In this document: piece after piece, positions 1 to 7,410 of the stretch
How positions within the stretch are numbered: position 1 is the first letter of the stretch
Layout: each line of letters starts with the position of its first letter
Assembly: GCA_004555865.1 (NCBI GenBank)
Contig: SFJO01000023.1
Span: 1-32,814 of the forward strand
Source: Oscillospiraceae bacterium
Lineage (GTDB): Bacteria > Bacillota > Clostridia > Oscillospirales > Ruminococcaceae
DNA: 32,814 nucleotides
Reading direction: 5' to 3'
Position numbers and translations under genes: made by a program
Notes under the pieces: generated by a model
Databases searched by the model: none
What the model saw: the letters and a program-made list of their open reading frames with translations, nothing else
Told to the model about the DNA's origin: nothing

Positions 1-40
1 AGCATGATTTTCCCTTGTAAAATGCCTTCGTACTTGTTAC

Positions 41-46
41 TATAAT
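41..46 (+). promoter_or_regulatory. Candidate -10 box upstream of the TnpB/Cas12-like gene
   Basis: A perfect TATAAT lies 65 bases before the chosen ATG, in an AT-rich stretch unlike the surrounding GC-rich DNA. No -35 box at the usual 17-base spacing is convincing; TTGTAA at 15-20 is 20 bases away. Transcription would run rightward into the effector gene, so this is a plausible but incomplete sigma-A promoter. Confidence 0.4.
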
Positions 47-55
47 ATTATTAGA

Positions 56-78
56 GGTTCCACACTCACCCTGGAACC
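56..78 (+). other. 5'-UTR hairpin before the effector gene
   Basis: GGTTCCA (56-62) and TGGAACC (72-78) form a perfect 7-bp stem with a 9-base loop. It lies between the candidate -10 box and the start codon. Its role is unknown. It could be a leader structure affecting expression, or the remnant of an insertion-sequence end hairpin. Confidence 0.45.
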
Positions 79-110
79 ACAGCACTGCAAAAGAAGGGCG
101 GCGATCTTCC

Positions 111-1638
111 ATGGCACGATGCACTACCCCCACCTGTGTTCTCACACTTCCCTTGCGTTTGGAAAAATGGCAGGAAGATCGCCTTGCCAAGCGGTTTGAA
201 ATCGCCCGCAAAATTTATAACGCCTATTGGGTGCAGAGCTGAAAAAGCTCCGTCGTCTGGAACAAACACCGGAATATCAGGCAATCAAAAAAGAGCTTGC
301 TGCGCTATACAGTGAAAAGGACAAGAATGCCGATCGAATTCGAGCTCTTTATAAAGAACGCAATAAGCTTTTGAAAGACAATTCTTTTACCGAATACGGA
401 TTCACAGTTGATGCAAAATTCTATTACAAACATTTCCGTACCAATATTGGCTCCTGCGTCACTGTTCATTGCATTGCCCCACAGGTTGGAGCGCTTTTGA
501 GAAATATCTTTTCGGGAACGGAAAGCGCATTCATTTTAAACGGCCGGGAGAAATATATTCACTGCGCGGTTATTCGTCAAAGGCAAGCAGCGGTGTCGAG
601 ATCATATACCGCGGCGACCATATTGAGTGGAACAAACTGCATCTTCCGTTAAAGTTGGACCCCGGGAATCAATACGAAGAAGAAATGCTGACCAATCGCG
701 TCAAATATGTCCGAATTCTTCGGCGGCCCGGAAAGAATCGTGATCACTGGTATGCTCAGCTCACTTTGGATGGGCTTCCCGCAATTAAACGGGATAATGA
801 AACCGGCGATCCGGTTCACCCCATCGGGCACGGACCTGTTGGAATTGACATTGGCCCCCAGACAATTGCTTATTCCTCTGGCAAAGAAGCCGGTTTGCTG
901 GAGTTGGCCGACCGGGTGCAGAGTATTGAGGATGAAAAATGCCGAATTCAGCGCAAGATGGATCGCAGCCGACGGGCCACAAATCCGGGGAACTACAACC
1001 CGGATGGGACCATAAAGCGCGGTGTACCTCTGACTCGGAATAAATCCAAGCGCTATTTGCGCCTGCAAAAGGAATTGGCTTCGATTCAACATCAACAGGC
1101 GGCCATTCGAAAAGAGCAGCACGTTGCTCTGGCAAATTATCTGCTCACCTTGGGCGATCGCTTTTACATTGAAGACATGAATTGGCAGGGGTTGGCCCGC
1201 CGGGCAAAAGAAGCCACCATTCCGGAAGCAGAAAAACCACACCGGCGAAAAAAGCGGTTTGGAAAATCCATTGCAAACAAAGCCCCTGCCTCGTTGGTTA
1301 CTATTTTGAAGAACAAATGCACTTCTCTTGGTTTGCCCGGAGTAATTCCGGTAAACACCAAGGTCCGTGCAAGCCAGTACAATCATTTGACCGATTCTTA
1401 CCAAAAGAAAGAACTCTCTCAACGGTGGAACGAAATGCCGGATGGGCGAAAAATCCAGCGAGATCTCTATTCCGCATTTCTCCTTCAGCATATGAATTCG
1501 CAACTGGATGGATTCGATCGCGCCGCTTTGCAGCGCGACTATGAATCCTTTGTATCCCTGCATGATCAGGCAATACTTCGAGCGGCCGCTGCACCCAAAC
1601 TCATTTCCAGTATGGGCGTTAAGCGAACCGCCAATTAA
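111..1638 (+). pseudogene. TnpB/Cas12-like RuvC RNA-guided nuclease (transposon-CRISPR intermediate), two -1 frameshifts
   Basis: This is an IS605 OrfB/TnpB-type protein and the presumed effector of the adjacent CRISPR array. Reading starts at ATG 111 after an AAGAAGGG-like ribosome site (91-98). It shifts frame near 224 (one base missing between the AlaTyr codons and LeuLeuGlyAlaGluLeu) and again near 487 (GTT/TGG sharing one T), then stays open to the stop at 1638. Restoring the two bases gives about 509 residues. The N-terminus (LTLPLRLEKWQEDRLAKRFE) is the usual TnpB wedge/REC start. All three RuvC acidic residues are present: Asp in GIDIG (codon 847), Glu in FYIED (codon 1171) and Asp in QRDLYSAF (codon 1462). 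The Cys-X2-Cys pairs of the TnpB zinc finger between RuvC-II and RuvC-III are absent, as in several Cas12 lineages. No tnpA is nearby. It lies 206 bases upstream of a co-oriented CRISPR array with a tracrRNA-like spacer region. It is either a decaying gene or an intact gene with two sequencing indels. Confidence 0.82.
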
Positions 1639-1639
1639 C

Positions 1640-1844
1640 ATGAAAAGGCGGTGTGTTTCACACCAATAAAACCGGTCGATTGTCCGTCCGAGGCTGTCGT
1701 TAATAGCGGCATTGGTCGCTTTGGCAGCAGAAGAGTATGGGGAACATAGTGAGCGCGGCTTCCGCTTTTAGGTTGCTGAAAAACTATCTACCCGCTCACA
1801 GCACATTTTACAATGCTGCATCCATTTCTCTGTGCAGTTTTGCC
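1640..1844 (+). ncRNA. Putative tracrRNA / reRNA-derived scaffold between effector and array
   Basis: The 205 bases between the effector stop and the first CRISPR repeat have no credible gene but clear RNA-like structure. There is a 6-bp hairpin (GGTGTG 1650-1655 with CACACC 1659-1664), a GC hairpin at 1755-1765, and an anti-repeat at 1799-1822 complementary to the CRISPR repeat. In TnpB elements the guide scaffold (omega/reRNA) overlaps or follows the 3' end of tnpB, which is where this region lies. The transcript ends are not known; the limits given are the intergenic borders. The tracrRNA role is inferred from complementarity and position only. Confidence 0.62.
1799..1822 (+). ncRNA. CRISPR anti-repeat (tracrRNA pairing segment)
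   Basis: Bases 1815-1822 (GCTGCATC) are the exact reverse complement of repeat positions 1-8. Bases 1799-1805 (CAGCACA) are the exact complement of repeat positions 19-25. Bases 1806-1810 (TTTTA) pair with repeat positions 14-18 through two A-U and three G-U pairs. A small internal loop (1811-1814 against repeat 9-13) separates the two blocks. In total about 20 base pairs form in the correct order and spacing. Confidence 0.7.
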
Positions 1845-2218
1845 GATGCAACTCGTATGAGGTGTGCTGAGGCAAAGAGGGTTTCATTCTGCGCCGCCTG
1901 ACTTGCGGCCAACGATGCAGCTCGTATGAGGTGTGCTGAGGCAAAGGTCCGCCAGCGACTGGCACCAAGGGGAGCCGCGTAGATGCAGCTCGTATGAGGT
2001 GTGCTGAGGCAAAGGATGTGTACCCGACAATTGCGACAGCATCAATTATGATGCAGCTCGTATGAGGTGTGCTGAGGCAAAGGTTGCGGCCCAGATGAGC
2101 CGCGCTTTTCCCGGCCGGATGCAGCTCGTATGAGGTGTGCTGAGGCAAAGGCACTTGCGTTATATGCGGAAAGCAATTCCAGGCCGATGCAGCTCGTATG
2201 AGGTGTGCTGAGGCAAAG
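1845..2218 (+). CRISPR. CRISPR array, 6 repeats / 5 spacers, beside the TnpB-like effector
   Basis: Six 33-base repeats start at 1845, 1914, 1982, 2050, 2118 and 2186. Repeats 2-6 are identical (beginning GATGCAGCTCGTATGAGG and ending GAGGCAAAG). Repeat 1 differs only at position 7 (A instead of G). The five spacers (1878-1913, 1947-1981, 2015-2049, 2083-2117, 2151-2185) are 36, 35, 35, 35 and 35 bases and show no similarity to one another, which distinguishes this from a tandem repeat. The repeat unit of 68-69 bases is not coding-like. Orientation is inferred from the effector and the upstream anti-repeat. No cas1, cas2 or other cas gene is in the window, so spacer acquisition would have to come from elsewhere. 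The array is followed by about 85 bases of AT-rich sequence and a strong terminator. Confidence 0.93.
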
Positions 2219-2302
2219 AGGCCTCTCCCGCAATCCACCCATTTTATCGCAATTTTTTATTCGATTTCTCATCACGGTTCACACCGTGTTATCCTCTTTA
2301 AC

Positions 2303-2350
2303 AAAGCAGACCCGGCCAACGGAATCTCTCCGTTTGGCCGGGTCTGCTTT
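2303..2350. terminator. Strong bidirectional rho-independent terminator
   Basis: Two arms of about 21 bases (AAAGCAGACCCGGCCAACGG at 2303-2322 and its near-perfect complement at 2329-2350) enclose a short loop and are bordered by A- and T-runs on both sides. It ends the leftward operon that finishes with the M18 aminopeptidase and would also stop rightward transcription from the CRISPR array. Confidence 0.9.
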
Positions 2351-2368
2351 ATCTTATATCTATTCTGT

Positions 2369-3769
2369 TTACCGCTCAGCGCCTGCAAAGGCCGCAAACG
2401 CCTTGTAGGCCATGTACACGTCCACCTTTGCCACCAGCTCAAAGGGGGCATGCATACTCAGCACGGGCACGCCCAGGTCAATGGTGTCCACGTTGCGGCG
2501 GGCCACAAACTTTGCCACGGTGCCGCCGCCGCCTTGGTCCACCTTCCCCAGCTCGCCGGTCTGCCAGGCCACTCCGGCTTCATCCAGCAGGTCTGCAAAG
2601 TAAGCCACAAGCTCCGCCGAAGCATCGTTGGTGCTGCTCTTTCCGCCGCCGCCGGTGTACTTGGTCAGGCAAACGCCCTTCCCTGCATACGCACTGTTGC
2701 GCTTGTCGCTCACATCCGGGAAGGTCGGGTCAAACGCATTGGTTACATCCGAAGAAAGGCACTTGGAAGCCATCAGGGTAAGCACATAGTCTGCGTTCTG
2801 GCACTGGCACAGCTGCTGAATGAAATGGAACACATAATCGCTCTGCAAACCGGTCACGCCGTCCGAACCGATTTCTTCCTTATCCGTCAGCACGCACAGC
2901 GTGGTAAACCAGGGATTCTGCACCTCAATTTCCGCCACCAGCGCCGGATATGCCTCCACCAGGTCATCCTGGCCGTATGCGCCGATCATCGACCGGTCAA
3001 ACCCAACATCCTTGGCCTTGTAGGCCGGCACCGCCTCGATTTCCGCCCGGATGAAATCCTTCTCCACCAGACCGTACTGCTCATTCAGCAGCCGCATGGT
3101 AAACAGCTTTACCCGCTGCTTGGCGTCCTCATCTTCGATGGGCAGGCTGCCCACCACGATGTTCAGCTCTTCGCCCTTGATTCCACCCTTCAGGGTGCGG
3201 TTGTTCTGATCGGCCGAAAGGTGCGGCAGCAGATCGGTCACACAAAACACCGGGTCGCTCTCTTTTTCGCCGACGCAGAAATCCACCCGTTCGCCGCCCG
3301 CCTTATACAGCACCCCGTGCAGAGCCAGAGGCACCGCCGTCCACTGATATTTGCGCAGGCCGCCGTAATAGTGGGTCTTAAACAGGGCCAGGCCGCCCTC
3401 TTCATACAGGGGCAGCTGCTTCAGGTCCAGCCGGGGCGAATCAATGTGGGCCATGTTCATGTGAATGCCTGCTTCCAGCGGGGCACGCCCCACCGTGGCC
3501 GCCAGCACACACTTGCCGCGGTTGTTGTAATAGACCTTCTCCCCGGCCTGATAACGGCGACCTGCCTCAAACGGCTTGTAGCCCGCCTCCTCCAGCATAT
3601 TCACGCTGAGGGCCGCAGCTTCCCGCTCGGTCTTTCCCGCGTCCAGAAACGCCTTGTAGCCCTCGCAGAAGCGCTCTGCTTTCGTGAACAGGCCGCTCTC
3701 TTTGTCCACCGCTGGTTTGGCCGTGTACAGCAGCTCTTTTTCCAACTGCTTTGCCGTTTTATTCTCCAT
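2369..3769 (-). CDS. M18 family zinc aminopeptidase
   Basis: A cytosolic metallo-aminopeptidase that would trim N-terminal residues from peptides. The 466 residues cover a complete M18 (aminopeptidase I) protein. Visible metal-site motifs are His108 in AHIDSPRLD, the acidic pair in YGQDD (267-269), Glu298/299 in TDKEEIGSDG, the Asp in SSDVTNAFD (about 341) and His440 in LSMHAPFE. A glycine-rich loop at 371-376 is typical of the clostridial branch. It is the last gene of the leftward prfA-coaE operon, 48 bases after the lytic transglycosylase and just before a strong terminator. It differs from the broken M18 fragment at the right end of the window, which belongs to the shorter aspartyl-aminopeptidase-like branch. 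Confidence 0.9.
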   Translation of the reverse strand: MENKTAKQLEKELLYTAKPAVDKESGLFTKAERFCEGYKAFLDAGKTEREAAALSVNMLEEAGYKPFEAGRRYQAGEKVYYNNRGKCVLAATVGRAPLEAGIHMNMAHIDSPRLDLKQLPLYEEGGLALFKTHYYGGLRKYQWTAVPLALHGVLYKAGGERVDFCVGEKESDPVFCVTDLLPHLSADQNNRTLKGGIKGEELNIVVGSLPIEDEDAKQRVKLFTMRLLNEQYGLVEKDFIRAEIEAVPAYKAKDVGFDRSMIGAYGQDDLVEAYPALVAEIEVQNPWFTTLCVLTDKEEIGSDGVTGLQSDYVFHFIQQLCQCQNADYVLTLMASKCLSSDVTNAFDPTFPDVSDKRNSAYAGKGVCLTKYTGGGGKSSTNDASAELVAYFADLLDEAGVAWQTGELGKVDQGGGGTVAKFVARRNVDTIDLGVPVLSMHAPFELVAKVDVYMAYKAFAAFAGAER

Positions 3770-3817
3770 ATAGTTTTCACTCCCTCTGGCCGTTCCTTCG
3801 GCCGCTTTCTGTTTCAG

Positions 3818-4390
3818 TCAGCTGTACAGCCGCCGGTAGGTTTCATAATTCTGATTGATCTTTTTCACATACAGGGCCATCTGTTCATAGGGGAAACGGT
3901 TCAGCGTGGTGCCGTTCTCGCTGTATTCCGGGCTTTCCAGCAGCTGATCCACGGTGCCCCAGCCGCTGTGGTAGGCCGCTGCCGCCGTGGAAACATCCCC
4001 ATCGTAGCGCTCCAGCGTGATTTTCAGGTAATACGTTCCGAATCGAACGTTCACCTCCGGGTCATATAGGCTGGCGAACTCCAATGTCTCTGTCGGCGCA
4101 ATGCGGGATTTCAGCCAATCAAAGGTCTCTTCCGTAATCTGCATCAGGCCGCGGGCATCGACGCTGGACTGAGCGGTGGGTTCAAAATCGCTCTCTGTGC
4201 AGATGAAGCTGTACACCAGCAGCGGGTCCAGATCATACTTTCCGGCGTAATACTCCACATACTCGCTGTATTCCTTTGGATGAAATGCCCGCTCAATTGC
4301 ATCCACACCCCAGCGCAGGCCCACCACGCCAATGGCCAGCAAAAGCGCCAGACCGGCCCAAAGCCTCATCCGTTTATGCCGCCGCTTCAT
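3818..4390 (-). CDS. Membrane-anchored lytic transglycosylase (SLT domain)
   Basis: A peptidoglycan-cleaving enzyme acting outside the membrane. The 190-residue protein has a basic N-terminus and one hydrophobic anchor or signal segment (residues 10-28). The Slt-type catalytic domain spans about 40-185: catalytic Glu66 in ICTESDF, the GLMQIT motif at 81-86, and AAAYHSGWG at 137-145 corresponding to the family's AYNxG motif. Its start codon overlaps the coaE stop (ATGA), so the two are translationally coupled. Domain order and length match small clostridial SLT proteins. Confidence 0.88.
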   Translation of the reverse strand: MKRRHKRMRLWAGLALLLAIGVVGLRWGVDAIERAFHPKEYSEYVEYYAGKYDLDPLLVYSFICTESDFEPTAQSSVDARGLMQITEETFDWLKSRIAPTETLEFASLYDPEVNVRFGTYYLKITLERYDGDVSTAAAAYHSGWGTVDQLLESPEYSENGTTLNRFPYEQMALYVKKINQNYETYRRLYS

Positions 4391-4986
4391 GAATCCCCCC
4401 GCAGCGCCGTCAGCACCTGCATCGTGCGCGCTTTCAGCTGTTCCAGGGTACCATCGTTGCGGATCTCATAATCCGCCCAGCGCAGCAACTCCTGCTCCGG
4501 CATCTGGGCATCCAGCCGCCGCCGGGCCATTTCGGGGGTAATGCAGTCCCGGGCACAGATGCGCGCCACCGAGGCTTCCAGCGGCGCGGTAACCACCACA
4601 AAGCCATTGCATTCTTTTTCAAAGGGTGACCCGATGATCACTGCACCGTCCACAAAATACAGATTGGCCCCCTGCTGCTGTGCCTGGCGGCCCTGGCGGT
4701 TCAATTCCGCCACAATGGCCGGATGGGTAATGTTCGAGAGCGCCTTTGTGCCCTCGGCAGTTTTAAACGCCCGGTCGGCCAGCAGGCGGCGGCGCAGGTG
4801 CCCTTCTTCGTCCAGAATGTCCGCCCCGAAGCGCTCCACCAGCTGCGGAATGCAGGGGGAACCGTCCATCAAAATCTGGCGAGCCACCAGATCCGCGTCC
4901 GCCACAAAACAGCCCTGCGCCCGCAGAAACGCGGTTACCTGAGACTTGCCGCACCCACTGCGGCCGGTGATCCCGATGGTTCTCAT
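4387..4986 (-). CDS. coaE: Dephospho-CoA kinase
   Basis: Catalyses the last step of coenzyme A synthesis, ATP-dependent phosphorylation of dephospho-CoA. The 199 residues are the usual length. The P-loop is GRSGCGKS at residues 8-15, followed by DADLVARQI (about 31-39), the family's substrate-binding region. The lid region contains RICARDCITPEMARRRLDAQ. It overlaps the upstream sua5-type gene by four bases and the downstream transglycosylase gene by four bases, so all three are likely co-translated. Confidence 0.95.
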   Translation of the reverse strand: MRTIGITGRSGCGKSQVTAFLRAQGCFVADADLVARQILMDGSPCIPQLVERFGADILDEEGHLRRRLLADRAFKTAEGTKALSNITHPAIVAELNRQGRQAQQQGANLYFVDGAVIIGSPFEKECNGFVVVTAPLEASVARICARDCITPEMARRRLDAQMPEQELLRWADYEIRNDGTLEQLKARTMQVLTALRGDS

Positions 4987-6002
4987 AATTCCACCACCTG
5001 GAAACCTGCCGCGCGCAGCAGGCGATTGTACACGGCAAGGGCCACGCCCTCCTGCCCGGGGCAGCGCGCATACACCTGCTTTGCCCCCTCCTCATCCAAC
5101 TCACGCAGCGCACGGAACAGATCGTGCGCCTGGGCAGCCGGGTCGTTTTCGCTACCGTAGGTCACGCAGGGAACCGGCAGGCTCTCGGGTTCCCCCGCAA
5201 AGCACAGGCAGAATACGCCCTCCGCCTTATGGGCCTCCACATACGCCGCATACTGCTCAAAGCTGCCCCGCACAATGACCACGTTGGCTTTGGGGGCATA
5301 GTGCTTATACTTCATTCCGGGCGAGCGAGCAATCTCGCCCTCCTTCAGCTTGTGGGTGATGGCCCCGGCCAGCAGAACCTCTTCGCCCAACGCCTCAGCC
5401 AGCTGCTGCTGGGTGATGTACCCGGGGCGCAGCAGCACCGGCTGCGGGCCGGAAATGTTGATGACCGTGGACTCCACGCCCACTTTGCAGGCCCCGCCAT
5501 CCAGAATCAGGGGCAGCCGGCCGTCCATATCCGCCAGCACATCCTGTGCCGTGGTGGGGCTGGGGCTGCCGGAGCGATTGGCCGAAGGCGCCGCAAAAGG
5601 AAGCCCGGACAGTTCCACCAGGCGGTGGGCCACCGGGTCAGAGGGCATACGCACAGCCACGGTATCCAGCCCGGCGCACACCTCATCCGCCAGCCGAGGC
5701 CCTCGGGGCAGAATCATGCTCAGGGGGCCGGGCCAGAAGGCCTTTGCCAGCTTTTCAGCGCGAGGGGTGATCTTCTGCACCACCTGCTCCATCCGGGCCA
5801 GACTGTCCACATGGACGATCAGGGGATTGTCCTGCGGGCGGCCTTTGGCCTCAAAAATCTTTTTCACGGCAGCACCGTCAAACGCGCTGCCCGCAATGCC
5901 ATACACCGTTTCAGTGGGGATGGCAACGATTTCGCCCTGCGCCATCAGGCGCGCCGCCTGCGCGATGCTCTCTTCATTGGCAGGCAAAAGCAATGTATTC
6001 AT
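4983..6002 (-). CDS. L-threonylcarbamoyladenylate synthase (Sua5/YwlC type)
   Basis: Makes threonylcarbamoyl-AMP from threonine, bicarbonate and ATP for the t6A37 modification of ANN-decoding tRNAs. The 339 residues contain the YrdC domain (about 10-195) with PTETVYGIAG (29-38), the KGRPQDNPLIVHV segment (53-65) and SANRSGSPSPTTAQDV, then a linker and the C-terminal Sua5 domain, so it is the long form. ATG 6002 is preceded by an AAGAAGG ribosome site. It lies 45 bases downstream of prfA, a pairing common in Firmicutes. Confidence 0.94.
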   Translation of the reverse strand: MNTLLLPANEESIAQAARLMAQGEIVAIPTETVYGIAGSAFDGAAVKKIFEAKGRPQDNPLIVHVDSLARMEQVVQKITPRAEKLAKAFWPGPLSMILPRGPRLADEVCAGLDTVAVRMPSDPVAHRLVELSGLPFAAPSANRSGSPSPTTAQDVLADMDGRLPLILDGGACKVGVESTVINISGPQPVLLRPGYITQQQLAEALGEEVLLAGAITHKLKEGEIARSPGMKYKHYAPKANVVIVRGSFEQYAAYVEAHKAEGVFCLCFAGEPESLPVPCVTYGSENDPAAQAHDLFRALRELDEEGAKQVYARCPGQEGVALAVYNRLLRAAGFQVVEL

Positions 6003-6047
6003 TTCAGTACCTTCTTTGTTGTTTGGGGCCGTGCCCGGCCGGAAGCC

Positions 6048-7145
6048 TCACGCCTCAGACTGGCTTTGCCGCAGCTTTTCCGCCTGATCGGCGGCGGCCA
6101 GGGCATCCAGTATCTCGTCCAGATTGCCGTCCATCACGGAATCCAGTTTGTACAGCGTCAACCCAATGCGGTGATCGGTAACGCGCCCCTGAGGGAAATT
6201 ATAGGTGCGGATGCGTTCACTTCGGTCGCCGCTGCCCACCTGACTGCGGCGGGTTTCATCTAGGGCGTCTTTCTGCTCCTGCTGCTTTTTCTGCAGCAGG
6301 CGGCTGCGCAGCACCGTTAAGGCTTTGTCTTTGTTTTTATATTGGCTTCGCTCATCCTGACATTCCACCACCATACCCGTGGGCAGGTGCGTCACCCGGA
6401 TGGCGCTGGAGGTTTTGTTGATGTGCTGGCCGCCGGCGCCGGACGAACGGAACGTGTCGATCTTCAGCTCCGCCGGGTCCAATTCCAGGTCCACCTCTTC
6501 CGCTTCCGGCATAATTGCCACCGTCACTGCGGAGGTGTGAATGCGGCCCTGCATCTCGGTCTCCGGGACCCGCTGCACCCGGTGCACGCCGCCCTCAAAC
6601 TTCAGGCGGCTGTAAGCTCCCTGCCCTTTCACGGAAAAGCTGACCTCTTTTACGCCGCCCAGCTCGGTTTCATTGCAATTCAAAACCTCGCACTGCCAGC
6701 CCTTGCGCTGGGCATACATCGCATACATACGCCACAGGCTGTGTGCAAACAGGGCGGCTTCCTCTCCGCCCGTCCCCGCGCGGATCTCAAAAACAATATT
6801 TTTATCGTCGTTTTCATCCCGGGGCAGCAGCAAAAGCTGCAGCGTCTGGGTCAGCTGCTCCAGCTGCTTCCGGCTTTTTTTCAGTTCCTGCTGAACCATC
6901 TCCCAGAATTCCGGTTCCAGCCCGCGCTCATCCAAAAGCGCTTTGGCTTCCTCGGCAGCGTCCTGTGCGCGGCCATAAGCCTTATAGGCCTCCACCACCG
7001 GCACAAGCCGATCGTATTCTTTCATCAGGCTGCGGTATTGTGTATGGTCCTGCACCACAGCCGGTTCCTGCAGGCGGTGAGTAATCTCCTCCAACCGGCT
7101 GGCCACGCCGTTCAGGCGGTGCAGGGTTTCCTGCTGCAAAGGCAT
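6048..7145 (-). CDS. prfA: Peptide chain release factor 1
   Basis: Recognises UAA and UAG stop codons and triggers release of the finished peptide. The 365 residues match the family. The codon-recognition tripeptide is Pro-Glu-Thr at 194-196, in RVPETEMQGRIHTSA, the RF1 form rather than the SPF of RF2. The GGQ catalytic loop is at 238-240 in GAGGQHINKTSSAIR. A ribosome site (GGGGGAG) precedes ATG 7145. No prmC methyltransferase gene follows, although it often neighbours prfA; it must be elsewhere. Confidence 0.97.
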   Translation of the reverse strand: MPLQQETLHRLNGVASRLEEITHRLQEPAVVQDHTQYRSLMKEYDRLVPVVEAYKAYGRAQDAAEEAKALLDERGLEPEFWEMVQQELKKSRKQLEQLTQTLQLLLLPRDENDDKNIVFEIRAGTGGEEAALFAHSLWRMYAMYAQRKGWQCEVLNCNETELGGVKEVSFSVKGQGAYSRLKFEGGVHRVQRVPETEMQGRIHTSAVTVAIMPEAEEVDLELDPAELKIDTFRSSGAGGQHINKTSSAIRVTHLPTGMVVECQDERSQYKNKDKALTVLRSRLLQKKQQEQKDALDETRRSQVGSGDRSERIRTYNFPQGRVTDHRIGLTLYKLDSVMDGNLDEILDALAAADQAEKLRQSQSEA

Positions 7146-7224
7146 CGTGGCTCCCCCTTCTCTGTGAAGCTGTGCCGCAAACGGTTCTCATCGTCCGGCA
7201 TGGAATTCTTCAGAGTCGTGCCGC

Positions 7225-7410
7225 CTACGGTTCCGTGCGCAGAATTTTGCGGATATTTTTTTCGATTTTTGCGCGGGGCAACATCACCTCATGGCCGCAG
7301 CCGGTACAGCGGATGCGAAAATCCATGCCCACGCGCAGCACCTCAAAGGTGTTGGCCCCGCATGGGTGGGGCTTTTTCGTCTGAATTGTGTCACCTACAC
7401 GGACATCCAT
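7225..7410 (-). CDS. DUF951 family small protein
   Basis: A 61-residue protein with the conserved pattern of the DUF951 family: an N-terminal VRVGDTIQTKKPHPCG segment, a GxDFRIRCTGCGH block with a CxxC pair, and a final LPRAKIEKNIRK helix. The Cys-X-X-Cys and nearby Cys suggest metal or nucleic-acid binding, but the function is unknown. It is the first gene of the leftward operon, 79 bases upstream of prfA. Confidence 0.88.
   Translation of the reverse strand: MDVRVGDTIQTKKPHPCGANTFEVLRVGMDFRIRCTGCGHEVMLPRAKIEKNIRKILRTEP

Noticed and set aside
219..490. Programmed -1 frameshifting in the TnpB-like gene
   Set aside because: Both sites need a -1 shift, but neither has a slippery X-XXY-YYZ heptamer, and two successive programmed shifts in this family are not known to me.
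1768..2275. Minus-strand open frames encoding repeated LPQHTSYELH
   Set aside because: They are translations of the CRISPR repeats in different frames. The repeat period of 68-69 bases shifts frame at most units and there is no ribosome site.
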